Assembly (NCBI GenBank): GCA_016748015.1
Contig: JAAOMT010000226.1
Span: 416,604-480,603, forward strand
Length of the DNA: 64,000 nucleotides
Direction of reading: 5' to 3'
DNA from: Geosiphon pyriformis
Lineage: Eukaryota; Glomeromycota; Glomeromycetes; Archaeosporales; Geosiphonaceae
Part shown: piece after piece, positions 48,449-60,729 of the stretch
How the letters are laid out: every line of letters begins with the position of its first letter
Position numbering within the stretch: position 1 is the first letter of the stretch
Made by a program: the position numbers and the translations under genes
Notes under the pieces: model-generated
What the model was told of the DNA's origin: nothing
Seen by the model: only the letters and a program-made list of their open reading frames with translations
Database searches by the model: none

Positions 48449-49720
48449 CTACTTTTCAAACTCTGTTGGCATAATCTTAATAATTAATTCAATAAATTGG
48501 AAATTGGTTGGTATATTACTATTGTTGATCTTCAATTCTGTTGTGTGTAAGTAATTCTCAGTCTTTGGTTGCCAGTTGACATTTGAACTAAGTTTGATAG
48601 TAGTGTTTAAATTAATAGTAATTAATAAATAACTTATGACTATAGCTAATAAATGATTAATGCTGGAATTTGATTTATTAAAGATGAGTATATTAATTAT
48701 TATATCATTAGAATATAATAAGATTGATATTGATTCTAATTTAGAGTATAATTTGGAATTTAAAATTGGCAATTGGAGTTTTGATATTAATTTCTCAATT
48801 ATTGGTTATTTAATCTTATATGACAGTCTAATTTTAAGTGTTTTTATTTATTACAATAGTGACAGATATGTATTTTTTACTGTTATAATTGATTAGTTGA
48901 TAAGAATAATGAATGTAATTGATTTTGAAAACAATTTGAGTTTTTTTAATTGTTATAGCATTATGGCAGTTGATAGATTGTTTGATTGTTAGCTAAGTAT
49001 TCTTTAATTTTTTAATTAATGACTTTGCCAAATTGTTTCAATTTGGTATCCTATTCAAATAATCTATTCATTATTAAGTTAATAGTTTGGGCATGATTGG
49101 CTTCAAGTTTAACCAATTCAAAATTTCAGGCATGTGTAATTGCATTCTAGAGAGTATTTAAATGCATTGAGCATATTTATTATAACAAACTACTGTGTAA
49201 TTTACAAATAAACTGGTTTAAAATCTGTGCTGCTGTAAAGTAGTCAGCTTGAATTGCTTGAATCTAATACAGGTTTTTGTAAAAGTATCCCAAATAAATA
49301 GTAACTGTTTTTGTATCACTCTGTTTAATGGTAATAAAGCTAGTTAACAGGTAATTGATGTTATTATAATTATTAAAATATTGCAAAAACATGGTTTTAA
49401 ACACATTAAAAATTTGTAATTTGTTGACTAAGTTCTAATATTATGAGTTAACAGTATTCTGTAAAAAGTAGTAAATGGCTTAAAAAGTTCTAACATTGTT
49501 TTAGTTATTGGCTGTAATTGTCTTAACCACATTATTCACCTATGCTTGAATGTTGTTCTTTTCATTGGTAAATTTCTTAAGTTTGGTAATAGGTGTATAT
49601 GCCATTGATGCTACTTGTTATTATTGTTGCAGTTATTGTTGAAATTGTTATTATAATTGTTATTATGATAGAACAATTGATGCAACTAATAAATCAATTA
49701 TAATAACTGAAAATAAGTTG
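48449..49720 (-). pseudogene. Ty3-B3 gag
   Basis: The right part (49600-49300) has KFTNEKNN and the ITANN capsid start. The CCHC knuckle is at about 48880-48840 (CHYCNK then KHLKLDC-like). The C-terminal Ser/Asn/Ile-rich part is open at 48449-48772 and ends MPTEFEK just before protease, as in B2. Confidence 0.75.
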
Positions 49721-50540
49721 TGTTAAATAATAGAAATAGTGTTTGAATTGTTTAAGTTTGTCAGAGTTTGAATAATTGAAGTTTGTATTTCTGAATTATT
49801 TGGGATCAGATTTGGATTATTGTTTTCTTGATCACTGTTTTTTTTTTTTTAAATTAGTCTTTTCAATGACTGGTAGATTTAAAATCTGGTTAAAGTGGCA
49901 GTAATTAAAGTCCTAATAGTGTTGTTAGTCACAATTTAAATTCTTTAAAGAAATTATTGTAGGTTCTTAATAATTTGGCTTTTTTTTGATTATTTTGGAA
50001 CAGAACTTAAGATAATAGTATTTTTATAGTTAATAATAATGCAGATTCTAATAGTATATAAATAATACTTCTCAGTATATGATAGTATGATAAGTGAATA
50101 TATAAAATAACTTTTGATTTCTTTTAAGTAGGTGGTTGTATTTTCTTTGGTGTTTCTGCTAATGTTTATAATTTTTTTTGTCTGCAAAAGTAATAGAAAA
50201 TCTCTGTTAGATGTAATTTTCAATTTCTTTGTTTATTTTTGTAATTATTAGTACAAACAGATAGTTTGATAGAAGTATAATACTTTAGAATAATTTACTA
50301 TAAAAATTGTTAAGAGTGGCTTCTAAATTTTCTTTATCTTCCAAGTAGAATTTAATTTTTTTGTTGACATAGTAATTGAAAACTAAATCTGCTGGCCAAT
50401 TATTACTTATTAGTTCAAGATGTATTTGGTAATGTTAAAATAAAGATTTTGTAAATCTTAAATGATTTTTTTCTATAATTTTTTGGTTTGTCACTTTTCC
50501 AGATGATTGATGTTAGTGTTGGTTTTCTGTTAAATTATAT
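49721..50540 (-). pseudogene. Ty3-B3 N-terminal gag extension
   Basis: It starts SDKPKNYRKKSFKIYK about 60 bases after the primer-binding site; the piece 49990-50223 is open (MKITSNRDFLLLL ... IILSSVPK). Asn/Gln-rich low-complexity sequence joins it to the capsid region. It resembles 33600-34530 of B2. Role unknown. Confidence 0.45.
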
Positions 50541-50558
50541 TTTACAGAGAGCACTAAA
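50541..50558 (-). other. Ty3-B3 primer-binding site
   Basis: On the minus strand TTTAGTGCTCTCTGTAAA follows the LTR end; TAG corresponds to TGG of the intact site (G-to-A). Confidence 0.65.
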
Positions 50559-51488
50559 TGTTACAAATAATTATTTAAGATATTAAAACAAATAATAAAT
50601 TCATAACTTGATACTTAATAGTTAATAATATTAATAATATCTAAAGATTTTGGAGTCTAAAAGTTTTGGTTGAGTTTTTTGTATAATAAACAAAGATTCA
50701 ATTAATGATTTTTTTCATGATTTTTTTTTCAGCATGGTGGCCAATTTAATTTGACAGTTATGTTTTTCTGATAAGTTATTCTTAAATTTTTATTTTTATT
50801 CCTGGGTTTTTTACCAGACTATTTTTAACATAAAATACTCAGCATTTAATCTCTTTTAATTAATAAGTAAACAACAAAAAAATGAAACAAAAAAAAAGAA
50901 AAAAAAGAAAAAAAAAATAAGAAATTAGTATTTTATTAATAGCCATGATCAAAAGCTATTGGTCTAGTATGGTTAATTATTGAATTCTATCAACATAGAG
51001 TGTTGATAGAATGAACATAATTAATATGCTTTAATCAAGCAATAATAACATGGATTCAAGTAATAATTGATATTTTATTAATATGTGATTTAATTTTACT
51101 TTAAGTTGTAAAAAACTACTTTTTAAAGAGAAAAGTATTAAGTAATTAATGAATTTTAATTGACTGTTGATTTCAATTCTGGTTTTTTTGTTTTTAATAT
51201 TCTTACTATATATACATTTTTTTTGTTATATGAGATCTTATATTTTCTTAAGCAATATGTTCTATTTTCTTTGATAATATGCTTATTGCTAAGCAATATA
51301 CCATGATTTTCTAACAATATGTTTATTGTTGAGTAGTGTGCTATAATTCATTAACAATATGCATATTGCTAAGCAATATGTCATAATTTTCTGACATTGT
51401 ACTTACTTACTAAGTACTATTCTTCTATTGATTTATTTTTTATTTGTTTTTCCTATTTTTTCTTTTTTGTGTTTTTCTATAAATAACA
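50559..51488 (-). repeat. Ty3-B3 5' LTR
   Basis: 930 bp; in sense orientation TGTTATTTATAGAAA to TTATTTGTAACA. It is the most complete Ty3-B LTR here, with intact TG/CA ends. It contains the 40-bp U3 array (51245-51420), a TATATATAG (51215-51223) and an A/G-rich tract corresponding to 50870-50925. Confidence 0.9.
51245..51420 (-). repeat. 40-bp tandem array with palindromic core in the B3 LTR
   Basis: Four units of 40-41 bp, each carrying a palindrome TATTGCTAAGCAATA or a near copy. Equivalent arrays are at 42190-42330, 32830-32920, 52610-52790 and 56640-56770. Placed in U3, upstream of the TATA-like box, they could bind a regulator. Confidence 0.75.
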
Positions 51489-52530
51489 ATAACATAATAA
51501 CCAATTACCAAATAAACCAATTGAATTCAGAATTAGAGACAAAGTACTCTTACATTGTATTAAAGCAGAAAACCAATTGAATAGAAAATTTGATTTCAAA
51601 TGGGACAAACCATTTTATATTAAAGAAATTCTAGGAAATAGAGCTTAAAAATTAAGATAAAACAACAAAATCTTAGCTAAAGCAGTGTATAAAAATTAAC
51701 TAAAATCATATCACAATATAGTATTATCATTTATCAATAATATTCTATAATTAAAAGTATAACAAATACTAGTTCAATCAAATAAAATTTCACAAGATCT
51801 GAAACCAAACATAATTATTAACACAAATACATTTAATTAATATACCAAAATAATATATAAAAACATAATATATGCAACAAAAGCAACAATAAAAAAATAG
51901 AAATTTCAGATCACATTCATACAATGGCTTAACAATTATTCCAAACTATAAATCAACAAAAATTAGACATAGAAATTATTATTAATTACCAAACAATTTG
52001 CTATCAAAACACCAAAAAAGAAAAAAAAAACAAGAATTATTTTATATCAGTAACTACAGAACTAAATAAAGTACTGGTTAGATAAAATCATAAAAAAAGT
52101 AAAAAACACTTTTAAAAAAACACCAAAGATGATTTCAATAGAGAAACTAATAAAAAAAACTAAAAGCTATAAAAATAATAATTTTTAGTTTCATATTGTT
52201 ATTATTGGTTAGGACAAAAACTGAATATTTAAAAATTATATATTAATAAATCCAAAAAAATATTCAATTAAGAAATAATACAACAGATTAAAGATTTTAT
52301 TAAAAAGAAGCCAAATTTTAAACTATACATCAAAACAATTTACCAACTATACATTATATTTTAAAATTATCCAAAAATACTATTACACTAAAGAATAAAA
52401 ACAATAATTGTTAATCAGTAAGAAAAAATAAACAACTCTTAATATGAAAAAATAAGAAATAAAATTGAACAAACAGTATTAAAAAGAGAAATAATAAACT
52501 TAATTTAAAATGAAGATTTTAATAGAGCTT
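51489..52530 (+). pseudogene. Ty3-B2 integrase tail and 3' region
   Basis: Resumes B2 after the B3 insert: PIEFRIRDKVLLHCIKAENQ, WDKPFYIKEILGNRA and ILAKAVYKN are the C-terminal DNA-binding part of integrase (about 51520-51720). From about 51920 a further segment begins with a possible ATG (51923), KLDIEIIINYQTICYQNTKKE, then Lys/Asn-rich sequence to the polypurine tract. This latter part is conserved with B3 and B4 but has many stops; its function is not recognised. Confidence 0.65.
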
Positions 52531-52544
52531 AAAAAAGAAAATAA
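52531..52544 (+). other. Ty3-B2 polypurine tract
   Basis: AAAAAAGAAAATAA directly before the 3' LTR. Confidence 0.65.
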
Positions 52545-53463
52545 TATTACTTATAGAAAAAGTACAAGAAAGAGAGTAGAAAAAACAGATAAAAAAATAG
52601 ATTAATAAGAAAATAGTACTTAACAAGTAAGCACAATGTCAGAAAATTATAATATATTGCTTAACAATATACACATTGTTAGTAAATTATAGCACATTAT
52701 TCAGCAATAAGCACATTATCAGAAAATCATAATATATTATTTAACAATGAGCATATTGTCAAAAAAAATAGGGCACATTGCTCAAAAAAATATGAAATTT
52801 TATATAACAAAAATTAAATATATAACTAGTAAGAATGTTAGAAACAAAAAAGAAAGAATTAATACAAACAAGATCAATAGATTTATTAATTATCTAATAC
52901 TCTTTCCTTCAAAAATAGTTTTCTACAACCTAAAATGAAATCAACCCACATTTAAATAAAATATCAATTATCACTTAAAATTGATGCTACTATTAATTGA
53001 TTAAGAAATATTAATCAATTTTATGCTATTAACATTTCATATTAATAAAATTTAATATTTAACTACACTAAACCAATAGCTCTTAATCATAATTATTGAT
53101 GGAATACCAATTTTTTATTTTATTTTTTTATTTTTGTTTATTTTTTTTATTTTATTTTGTTTTATTTTCTTTGTTGTTTACTAATTAATTAAAAAAATTA
53201 AGTACCAAGTAATTAACATTAAAAATAATTTAATAAAAGACCTGGAAATAAGAATAGAAATTTAAAAATAGCTTATTAGAAGGACATAACTGTCAAAATA
53301 AACTGGCCATTACACTAAAGAAAAAAATTCATGAAAAAAACCATCAATTAAATCTTTGTCTATTACACAAGAACTTAACTAAAACTTTTAGACTTTAAAC
53401 CTTTAGAAATTACTAATATTATTAACTATTGAGCACTAAGTTATGAGTTTGTTATTTGTAACA
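52545..53463 (+). repeat. Ty3-B2 3' LTR
   Basis: 919 bp, TATTACTTATAGAAA to TTATTTGTAACA. It carries about four 40-bp U3 repeats (52610-52790) where the 5' LTR has about two. It lacks some 25 bases near its end that are present in the 5' LTR (around 33552-33576). B1 RT sequence continues immediately after it. Confidence 0.87.
52610..52790 (+). repeat. 40-bp U3 repeats in the B2 3' LTR
   Basis: Units of the form AGCACATTGTCAGAAAATTA plus a TATTGCTTAACAATA-type palindrome, about four in a row. Copy number differs from the 5' LTR of the same element. Confidence 0.65.
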
Positions 53464-54300
53464 GCATTATTTTTTTTGACTTAACCAATGCTCCAGCTAC
53501 TTTTTAATGGCTAATGAAAATTGTTTATACTAAATTACTATGAAAACTAATAGTAATTTACTTAGATAACATCAATGTATTTTCCAAAACATCTGACAAC
53601 TGTTTCTATTATTTTTAACAAGTGTTTAAAAAATTAAAACAAGCAGAACTAAAGTTAAATACTATTAAATGTTTCTTTAGAAAAACTAAACTTAAGTTTT
53701 TAAGACATGTTGTAAGCAAAAACAGAATAAAAACAGATTCAGACAAGATTAAGATAGTTAAAAACTTTTCAGTATTAACAAATTTTACAAAATTAAGAAC
53801 ATTTTTGAGATTTGCTAAATACTATTGTTACTTTATTCAAAAAATTTTCAAATTAACTTAACCACTCTATCAGTTTTAAACAAAAAACATTAAATATAAA
53901 TGAACTGAAAACCAATAAAAAGCTTTCAATATCTTAAGAAGAAAACTTATTTAAGTTCTAGTATTAATCTATTTAAATTATAGCAAGCTATTTATTATTA
54001 TTATCAATGTATTCAATTAAGCATTAAGAACTGTATTGTCACAAAAAAAAGCCAATAGACAAAAATATCCAGTAATATATGTTAGCCAAAGTTTAAGTTC
54101 AGTTAAGAAGAACTATAGAACTTTAGCATTGGAATATTTAGCTATTTATTGAGCTGTTATCAATAAAAAAAATACTTGAATTAGAAGTTTAATGTGTACA
54201 TAGATCATAAAAGATTGACATCAATTCAAAAGCAAAAATTTGGAAACAATTACTATACAAATAAAAATAGAACTATCACTATTTAATTATATTATACATT
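53464..54300 (+). pseudogene. Ty3-B1 reverse transcriptase (second half) and RNase H
   Basis: Picks up at FFDLTNAPATF, then VIYLDNINVFSKTS (YLDD to YLDN), the open piece 53622-53861 (KFLRHVVSKNRIKTDSDK ... FLRFAKYYCYFI) and RNase H (VIYVSQSLSSVKKNY, then HKRLTSIQKQKF). The N-terminal half ends at 32761. Base changes are denser than in B2. Confidence 0.8.
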
Positions 54301-54679
54301 ATAAAAAATAAAAAAAATAAAAATACTAATAGCTTATTACAAATAAAACAAATCTAAAAACATTTTAAATCCAAAAATATAACAAAAAATAAACACATAA
54401 AAATATTAACAACTCTAATATTATATTAATACTTAACAGTTTAAGAAGAAATTATCTCAAAAAAAACAAAACAACATAAAACAACAATCAAAATATTTTA
54501 TTATTTATCAAAATATACTATATTAGAAAAACAAAAAAAATCTAAACTGACCACTCAAAGTAATTACAGAACCAAAAAAAGAAACAACACTGTTTAACAT
54601 GTATTAAAATTCAACTACAAGACATTTTCATAAAGAAACAATTATAAAAAAGCCCAAAAAAAATACTATTAACCATTAA

Positions 54680-55983
54680 TATATTTAAATATTATTCAAT
54701 ATATTCAAAATTATGATGTTTGTTAAAGAAGAAAAGAAACAAGATCCAGTAAACTACTAAAACCAATTAAAATAGGACAATTATTTGATCAAATAAGAAT
54801 TAACTTAATTAAACTATTAATAAAAACCAGCAAAAGCAATTGATATATAGCAGTAGTCATAAACTATTTCACAAAATAGCCAAAGATAAAAGCAATTTAA
54901 AAAGCAAATACAGAATTTGTAGCCGAATTTGTTTATCAAGATTTGATTTGTTAATATAAATGTCCAAAAAAATTGTTATCAAACCAAAAAGCTTACTTTA
55001 TAAACAAAATATTAACAGAATTAAGTCAAAAATTTGGAATTAAAAAACCATTATTATTATTATATTATTCACAAACAAATGGCTTAGTTAAAAAATTTAA
55101 CAGAATATTGTATAAAATAATAGCTAAAATCAACCAAAAAAACCAGGATAAATAAGATTTATTCATATTATTAATATTATTTGCTTATTAGACAATAAAG
55201 CAAGATATTACACAAACAACACTATTTGAACTAGTTTATAATAAAACAGCAATATCACCAGTTGAGATAAATATCAATACATATTCAACAAAACTAATAA
55301 CAGAAGCCAACTTCCAAAAAACATTGTTGAAAAGAACATATAACTTAATAGAAATTTTAGAAAACAAAAGATAAAAAACAGTTAATAATATATAAAAGTT
55401 ACATACAAAACAAAAAAACAACATAATAACTAGTTATCAGATTAAGTAGTCGAATTTAGAATTGGGAACAAAGTACTTTTATATCATACCAAAGAAAAAA
55501 AACAATAGTGTAAAAAATTTGATTCCAAATGAAATAGACTATTTCATATTGAAAAAATTCTAGAAAATAAAGCTTATGAATTAAGATGAAACAACAAAAT
55601 TTTAGTTAAAGCAGCACATAAAAATTAACTAAAACTATATTATAATATAGTATTATTATTCATTAGTAATATTTCACAATTAAAAGTACAATGAATACTA
55701 GTTTAACCAGATAAGATTCTACAAGATTTAGAACCAATTATAATTATTGACATAAACATGTCAAATTAATCTACAAAAATAGTATATAAAAAACCAATAC
55801 ATATAACAAATGCAAACAGAAAAATAAAAATTATTAACAATATTTACTCATTTGTACAACAATTATTACAATTTATTTAACATCAAAAATCGAGTTTAGA
55901 AATTACCATTAACAAATAAACAATCCAATATAAAGACAAAAAAACAACTCAAAAATTCCAATAATAGTTTTGTTTATCACAAT
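54680..55983 (+). pseudogene. Ty3-B1 integrase and 3' part
   Basis: All three catalytic residues are changed: RINLIKL (Asp to Asn), LLSNQKAYF (Asp to Asn), LVKKFNR (Glu to Lys). 54973-55155 is open (FINKILTELSQKFGIKKP ... QTNGLVKKFN). The uninterrupted tail near 55420-55500 (ACAACATAATAAC, then NLELGTKYF) is the reference that shows how B3 entered B2. Beyond 55760 only weak coding signal remains; B4 begins at 55984. Confidence 0.78.
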
Positions 55984-56853
55984 TGTGACAAATATATATG
56001 TTGGTAATATCTAAAGATTTTTGTGATCTGAAAGTTTTGGTAGAGTTTTTTGTATAATAAACAGAAATTCAATGATTGTTTTAGTAGCTTTCCAGAATGG
56101 TTATTTTGTTAAATTTTTTTTTCAGTATAATGACCAGTTTATTCTGGCAGTTGTGCTTTTTTAGTAAATTATTCTCAATTTCTAAATTCTATACCTTTAT
56201 TTTTGGGTCTTTTATCAGGCTATATTTGATATCAAATTATTTTATGCTTAATCCTTTTAATTAATTTAGTAAATAGCAAAGAAATAAAATAAAAAAATAA
56301 AAGAAAATAAAAAAAATTAGTATTCTGTTAATAATCATGATTAAGAGCTATTGGTTTAGTGTAGTTAAGTATTAGATTCTATTAAAATAGAGTGTTAATA
56401 AAGTGAAAATGATTAATGTTTCTTAATTAATAACAATAATATAAATTCAGGTAATAATAGATATTTTATTTATATGTAATTGAATTCTACTTTAAGTTGT
56501 AAAAAACTACTTTTTAAAGGGAGAGATATAAGATAATTAATTGATTGTGAATATTAATTTTGAGATAGATTCTTCTATTAATTTTGTTTCTAATACTCTT
56601 GCTATATATACATATTTCTTGTTTTATAAGATTTCATATTTTCTTAAGCAATATGCCCTAATTTATTAATATTGCTTATATTGTTGAACAGTGTATTACA
56701 ATTCACTAATATTGTTCACATTGCTGAGCAGTATGCCATAATTTGTTAATAATATGTCATAGTTTTTTGACATTATGCTCATGTATTAAGTATTATTCTT
56801 CTATTGGTCTATTTTTTATCTGTTTTTTTAACTTTTTTTTTGTATGAGTAATA
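55984..56853 (-). repeat. Ty3-B4 3' LTR
   Basis: 870 bp, reverse complement orientation; right end TATGAGTAATA, followed by a T/C-rich stretch that is the polypurine tract on the minus strand (56854-56870). Three or so 40-bp repeats at 56640-56770. Confidence 0.82.
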
Positions 56854-56869
56854 TTATCTTCTTTTTTTT

Positions 56870-57560
56870 AATATTAAGCTTTATTAAAATCTTTATTTTA
56901 AATTAAGTTTATTACTTTTCTTTCTAATATTGTTTGTTCAATTTTGTTTTTTATTTTTTTGCATTAAGAGTTGTTCATTTTTTTTTATTGGTTCACAGTT
57001 ATTATTTTCATTTCTTAGTATAGTAGTATTTCTGAATAGTTTTGGAATATGGTGTATAGTCAGTAAATTGTCTTAATATATATTCTTGAATTTGTTTTTT
57101 TCCCAATAAACTCTTTAATCTGTTATACTATTTCTTAATTAAATATTTTTTTAGATTTATTAATATATAATTCTTGGATGTTTAGCTTTTGTCCCAACTG
57201 ATAATAACAATATGTTACTAAAAGTTGTTCTATTTATAGTTTTTAATTTGCTTTGATTAGTTTCTTTGCTGGAATTATTCTTGGTATTTTTCCAAAAGTG
57301 TTTTTTACTTTCTTTATAATTTTATCTGGTTAATACTTTTTTTGATTCTGTGATCACTGATATAAAATTATTTCTGTTTTTCTTTTTTTTTGTGTTTTAA
57401 TAACAAATTGTTTGGTGGTTAATAACAACTTTTATGTCTAATTGTTGTTAATTTATGGTCTAAAATAGTTGTTGGACCATTGAGTAAATATGATTTAGGA
57501 TTTTCATCTTTTATTATTATGGTTATTATGTTTATTGTATATTTATATACTATTTTTGTA
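56870..57560 (-). other. Ty3-B4 3' region between integrase and LTR
   Basis: Collinear with B2 51900-52530 at the nucleotide level over several hundred bases. The minus strand gives DIKVVINHQTICY near 57440 and a Lys/Asn-rich continuation (KHFWKNTKNNSSKETNQSK). Conservation across copies favours a former gene or an RNA element; nothing is recognised. Confidence 0.45.
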
Positions 57561-57569
57561 GATCAATTT

Positions 57570-58900
57570 GACGTGTTTGTATTGATAATTATAATTGGTT
57601 CTAGATTTCATGGAATTTTATCTGGTTGAACTAATATTCATTGTATTTCCAGTTGTAAAATATTACTAATAGATAATAATACTATATTATAATATGATTT
57701 TAGTCAATCTTTATGTGCTGTTTTAATTAAGATTTTGTTGTCTCATCTTAGTTTATAAGCTCTATTTCCTAAAATTTTTTTAATATAAAATAGTTTATTC
57801 TATTTGAGATCAAATTTTAAAATTTATTGTTTTTCTATTTTGATATAATATAAGAGTATTTTGTCTCCAATCTTAAATTCAATTAATTTATCTGGTAATT
57901 AGTTATTATGTCATTTTTTTTGTTTTTTTCGTGACTTTTGAATATTATCAGCTGTTCTTTGTCTTTTGTTTTCCAAAGTTTTCATTAATTTGTATGTTCT
58001 TTTTAGCAAAGTTCTTTGAAAATTGGCTTTTGTTATTGGTTTTATTGGATATATAGTGATATTTTAACTGGTAATATTGTTGTTCTACCATAAACAAGTT
58101 CAAATAGTGTTGCTTGTATGGTATCTTGCTTTATTGTTCAATAAGCAAATAGTACTAATAATATAAACAAATTCTATTTGTTTTGGTTTTCTTGGTTAAT
58201 CTTAGTTATTGCTTTGTATAATATTCTGTTGAACTTTTCAACTAAGCTATTTGTTTGTGAGTGATATGATAATAATAATGGTCTTTTGATTCCAAATTTT
58301 TGACTCAATTCTGTTAGTGTTCTGTTTACAAAGTGACTTTTTTGATTTGACAATAATTTTTTTGGGCATTTATGTTGACAAATTAAATTCTGGTGAACAA
58401 ATTTGGCTATGAATTCTGCATTTGTTCTTTGGATTGTTTTTACTTCTGGCTATTTTGTAAAATAATTCATTACTACTGTTATATAATAATTGCTTCTGCT
58501 AATTATTATTAATGGTTCAATTAAGTTAATTCTAATTTAATTGAATAGTTGTTTCATCTTGATTAATCTTAACAGTTTACTGAATCTTGTTCCTTTTTTT
58601 TTTAACAAACATTACAATTTTGAATATATTGAATGATATCTAAATATATAGATGACCAATAATATTTTTTTCTATAGTTGTTTCTTTATAAAAATATTCT
58701 GCTGTTGAATTTGAATGTATATTGAATAGTATTGTTTTTTTCTCTGATTTTGTGATTAATCTGAGTAACTAATCTGGATATTTTCTGTTTTTCTAGTATA
58801 ATATATCTTGGTAAGTAATAAATATTTTGTTTGTTGTTTTATGTTGTTTTGTTTTTTTTAAGATAATTTTTTCTTGAACTGTTAAGTATTAATATAATGT
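57570..58900 (-). pseudogene. Ty3-B4 integrase
   Basis: Zinc-binding region about 58700-58590 (NCNVC-like then KKKGTRF). Core: second Asp to Asn in CPKKLLSNQKSH (about 58350), Glu intact in LVEKFN (about 58235), QTNSL nearby. C-terminal region: KIGDKILLYYIKIEK-type strand (about 57870) and an ILIKTAHKD-like end. Inactive because of the Asp loss. Confidence 0.78.
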
Positions 58901-59039
58901 TGGAGTTGTTGATATTTTTGTATGTGTTTATCTTTTATTATATTTTTGGGTTAAAATATTCTTAGATTTGTTTCATTTGTAACAAACTATTAGCATTTTT
59001 GTTTTTTTTTCTTTTTATAATGTATTATATAATTAAATA

Positions 59040-60330
59040 ATAATAGTTCTATTTTCTATTTTATATAACAGTTGTTTTTAAATTTTTGCTTTTGGATTAA
59101 TTTTAATTTTTTGTAATTAGTATATATATCAAACTTTTGATTCAAGTATTTTTTTTAATAATAGCTTAATAGATAGTTAAATGTTTTAATGCTAGTGTTT
59201 CATAGTTTTTTTTAGCTAAATTTAAGCTTTTATTAACATATACTACTGGGTGTTCTCTTCTATCTGGTTTTTTTTGTGACAATACTGCTTTTAATGCTTA
59301 ACTTGATATACTAATGGTGATAATAAATGGCTTGTTGTAATCTAAATAGATTAGTACTGGTGCTTGAATAAGCTTTTTTCTCAAGATGTCAAAAGCTTTT
59401 TGTTGGATTTCTATTCATTTATATTTTATATTTTTTGCTTGGAGTTAATAAAGTGGTTAAGCCAGTTTGAAAAAATTCTGGATAAAATAGTAATAGTATT
59501 TAGCAAATTCCAAAAATACTCTTAATTCTATAAAATTTGTTGATACTAAAAAGTTTTTGACTATTTCAATTTTATCTGGATCTGTTTTAATGCTGTCTTT
59601 GTTCACAACATGTCTTAAAAATTTCAGTTTTGTTTTTTCAAAAAAACACTTTGTAGTATTCAACTTTAATCTGGCTTTTCTTAGTCTTTTAAACACTTGT
59701 TGCAAATAGTGAAAATAGTTATTGAAAGTTTTGGAAAACACATTGGTGTTATTCAAGTAGACTATTACTAATTTCCATAGTAATCTTGTGTAAACAATTT
59801 TCATAAGCCATTTGAAGATGACTGGAATATTAGTTAAGCCAAATAGCATAATATCAAATTTAAAATTCTCTTTTCTGGTTGTAAATGCTGTTTTTTCTTT
59901 GTTGGCTGAATTTATGGCTACTTGCTAGTAAATTTAATGTTGAAAACCATTTTTTTTTTAAATGCATCAAATAGTTTTTGAATTTGTGGAGTTGGATAGC
60001 TGTCTTCATGAATAATACTGTTAAACTTTCTGTAATCTACACAAAAGCAGATTTTTTTATTTTTTTTATGAACAAGTACCATTAGTAATAACCATAAACT
60101 CATGGATGGTTGAATTAATCTGTTGTCCAACATTTTGTTGATTTTTTGTCAGATGATTTTATGACTTGCTGATGGTATTCTGTATGCTTGTTGTTTAATT
60201 AGCATTGCATCTCCAGTCTTGATTTAGTGCTGGATAATATCTGCCAAATTCATTTTTACTGACAAAAATGTTAATGAAATTGTTAAGTAACATCTTGAGT
60301 TGCATACATTAAAGTAAATTTAAGTTTTCT
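59040..60330 (-). pseudogene. Ty3-B4 reverse transcriptase and RNase H
   Basis: 60133-59918: MLDNRLIQPSMSLW, KICFCVDYRKFNSI. 59849-59457 is open: MLFGLTNIPVIFKWLMK, IVYLNNTNVFSKT (YLDD to YLNN), LKFLRHVVNKDSIKTDPDK, LRVFLEFAKYYYYFI. Motif A between them is damaged (MVFNIKF for WFSTLDL). RNase H lies leftward to about 59040 with the SLSLAKKNYETLALKH-type part near 59200. Confidence 0.85.
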
Positions 60331-60729
60331 AAGTTTATTTGTTCCAATTGTTTTGGTTGAAGCAAATAACATTTTTCTTATCCATATATTGTTTGTAATA
60401 TAATATTTACATATCTACACAGTTGTAGAAAATCTGGAATAATATTTGGTAATTGGTTTTTAACTTCAGTGCTTAAGTATTTAATAGTGGTTCCATTTGG
60501 TATTTTGATAGTGTTTCTTGTTGTATTATAAATAGAAATTTTAATATGTTTATAGTTCTTGGCCAGTATGTAAAAATTGGTGATTCCAATCTTCTCTGAT
60601 TCACAAATAATTGGTTTTGCTTCAAAAATCTGGGGCTGGTCCTTTATTTTTCTCTCTATTACTAATATATACTAATCATATGATGAAATAAAAACTGATC
60701 GATTGGTAAAGATAATTTCTATTTTATTA

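Larger units (their letters stand above)
41497..51488 (-). mobile_element. Ty3-B3, full-length, inserted in the integrase tail of B2
   Basis: A 9,992-bp element in opposite orientation with 5' LTR on the right, 3' LTR on the left, primer-binding site, gag, protease, Cys-rich linker, dUTPase, RT-RNase H, integrase and a 3' region. Flanks are ACAA (41493-41496) and ATAA (51489-51492). Comparison with the uninterrupted B1 copy near 55420 (ACAACATAATAAC) shows these to be a 4-bp duplication with one C-to-T change. It is the youngest dated member of the nest because it interrupts B2. Confidence 0.9.
32762..53463 (+). mobile_element. Ty3-B2, inserted in the RT of B1 and itself split by B3
   Basis: 5' LTR 32762-33580, internal region 33581-41496 and 51489-52544, 3' LTR 52545-53463. 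Without the 10-kb B3 insert it is about 10.7 kb, including an 0.8-kb solo LTR in gag. Upstream B1 sequence ends in FKFDV and downstream B1 resumes with an IIFFDLTNAPATF stretch (family VMPFGLTNAPATF), so both flanks belong to one RT gene. A clean target duplication is not visible. Confidence 0.85.

Noticed and set aside
51245-51420. CRISPR-like array
   Set aside because: The 40-bp palindromic units follow each other without unique spacers and lie inside LTRs of several elements.
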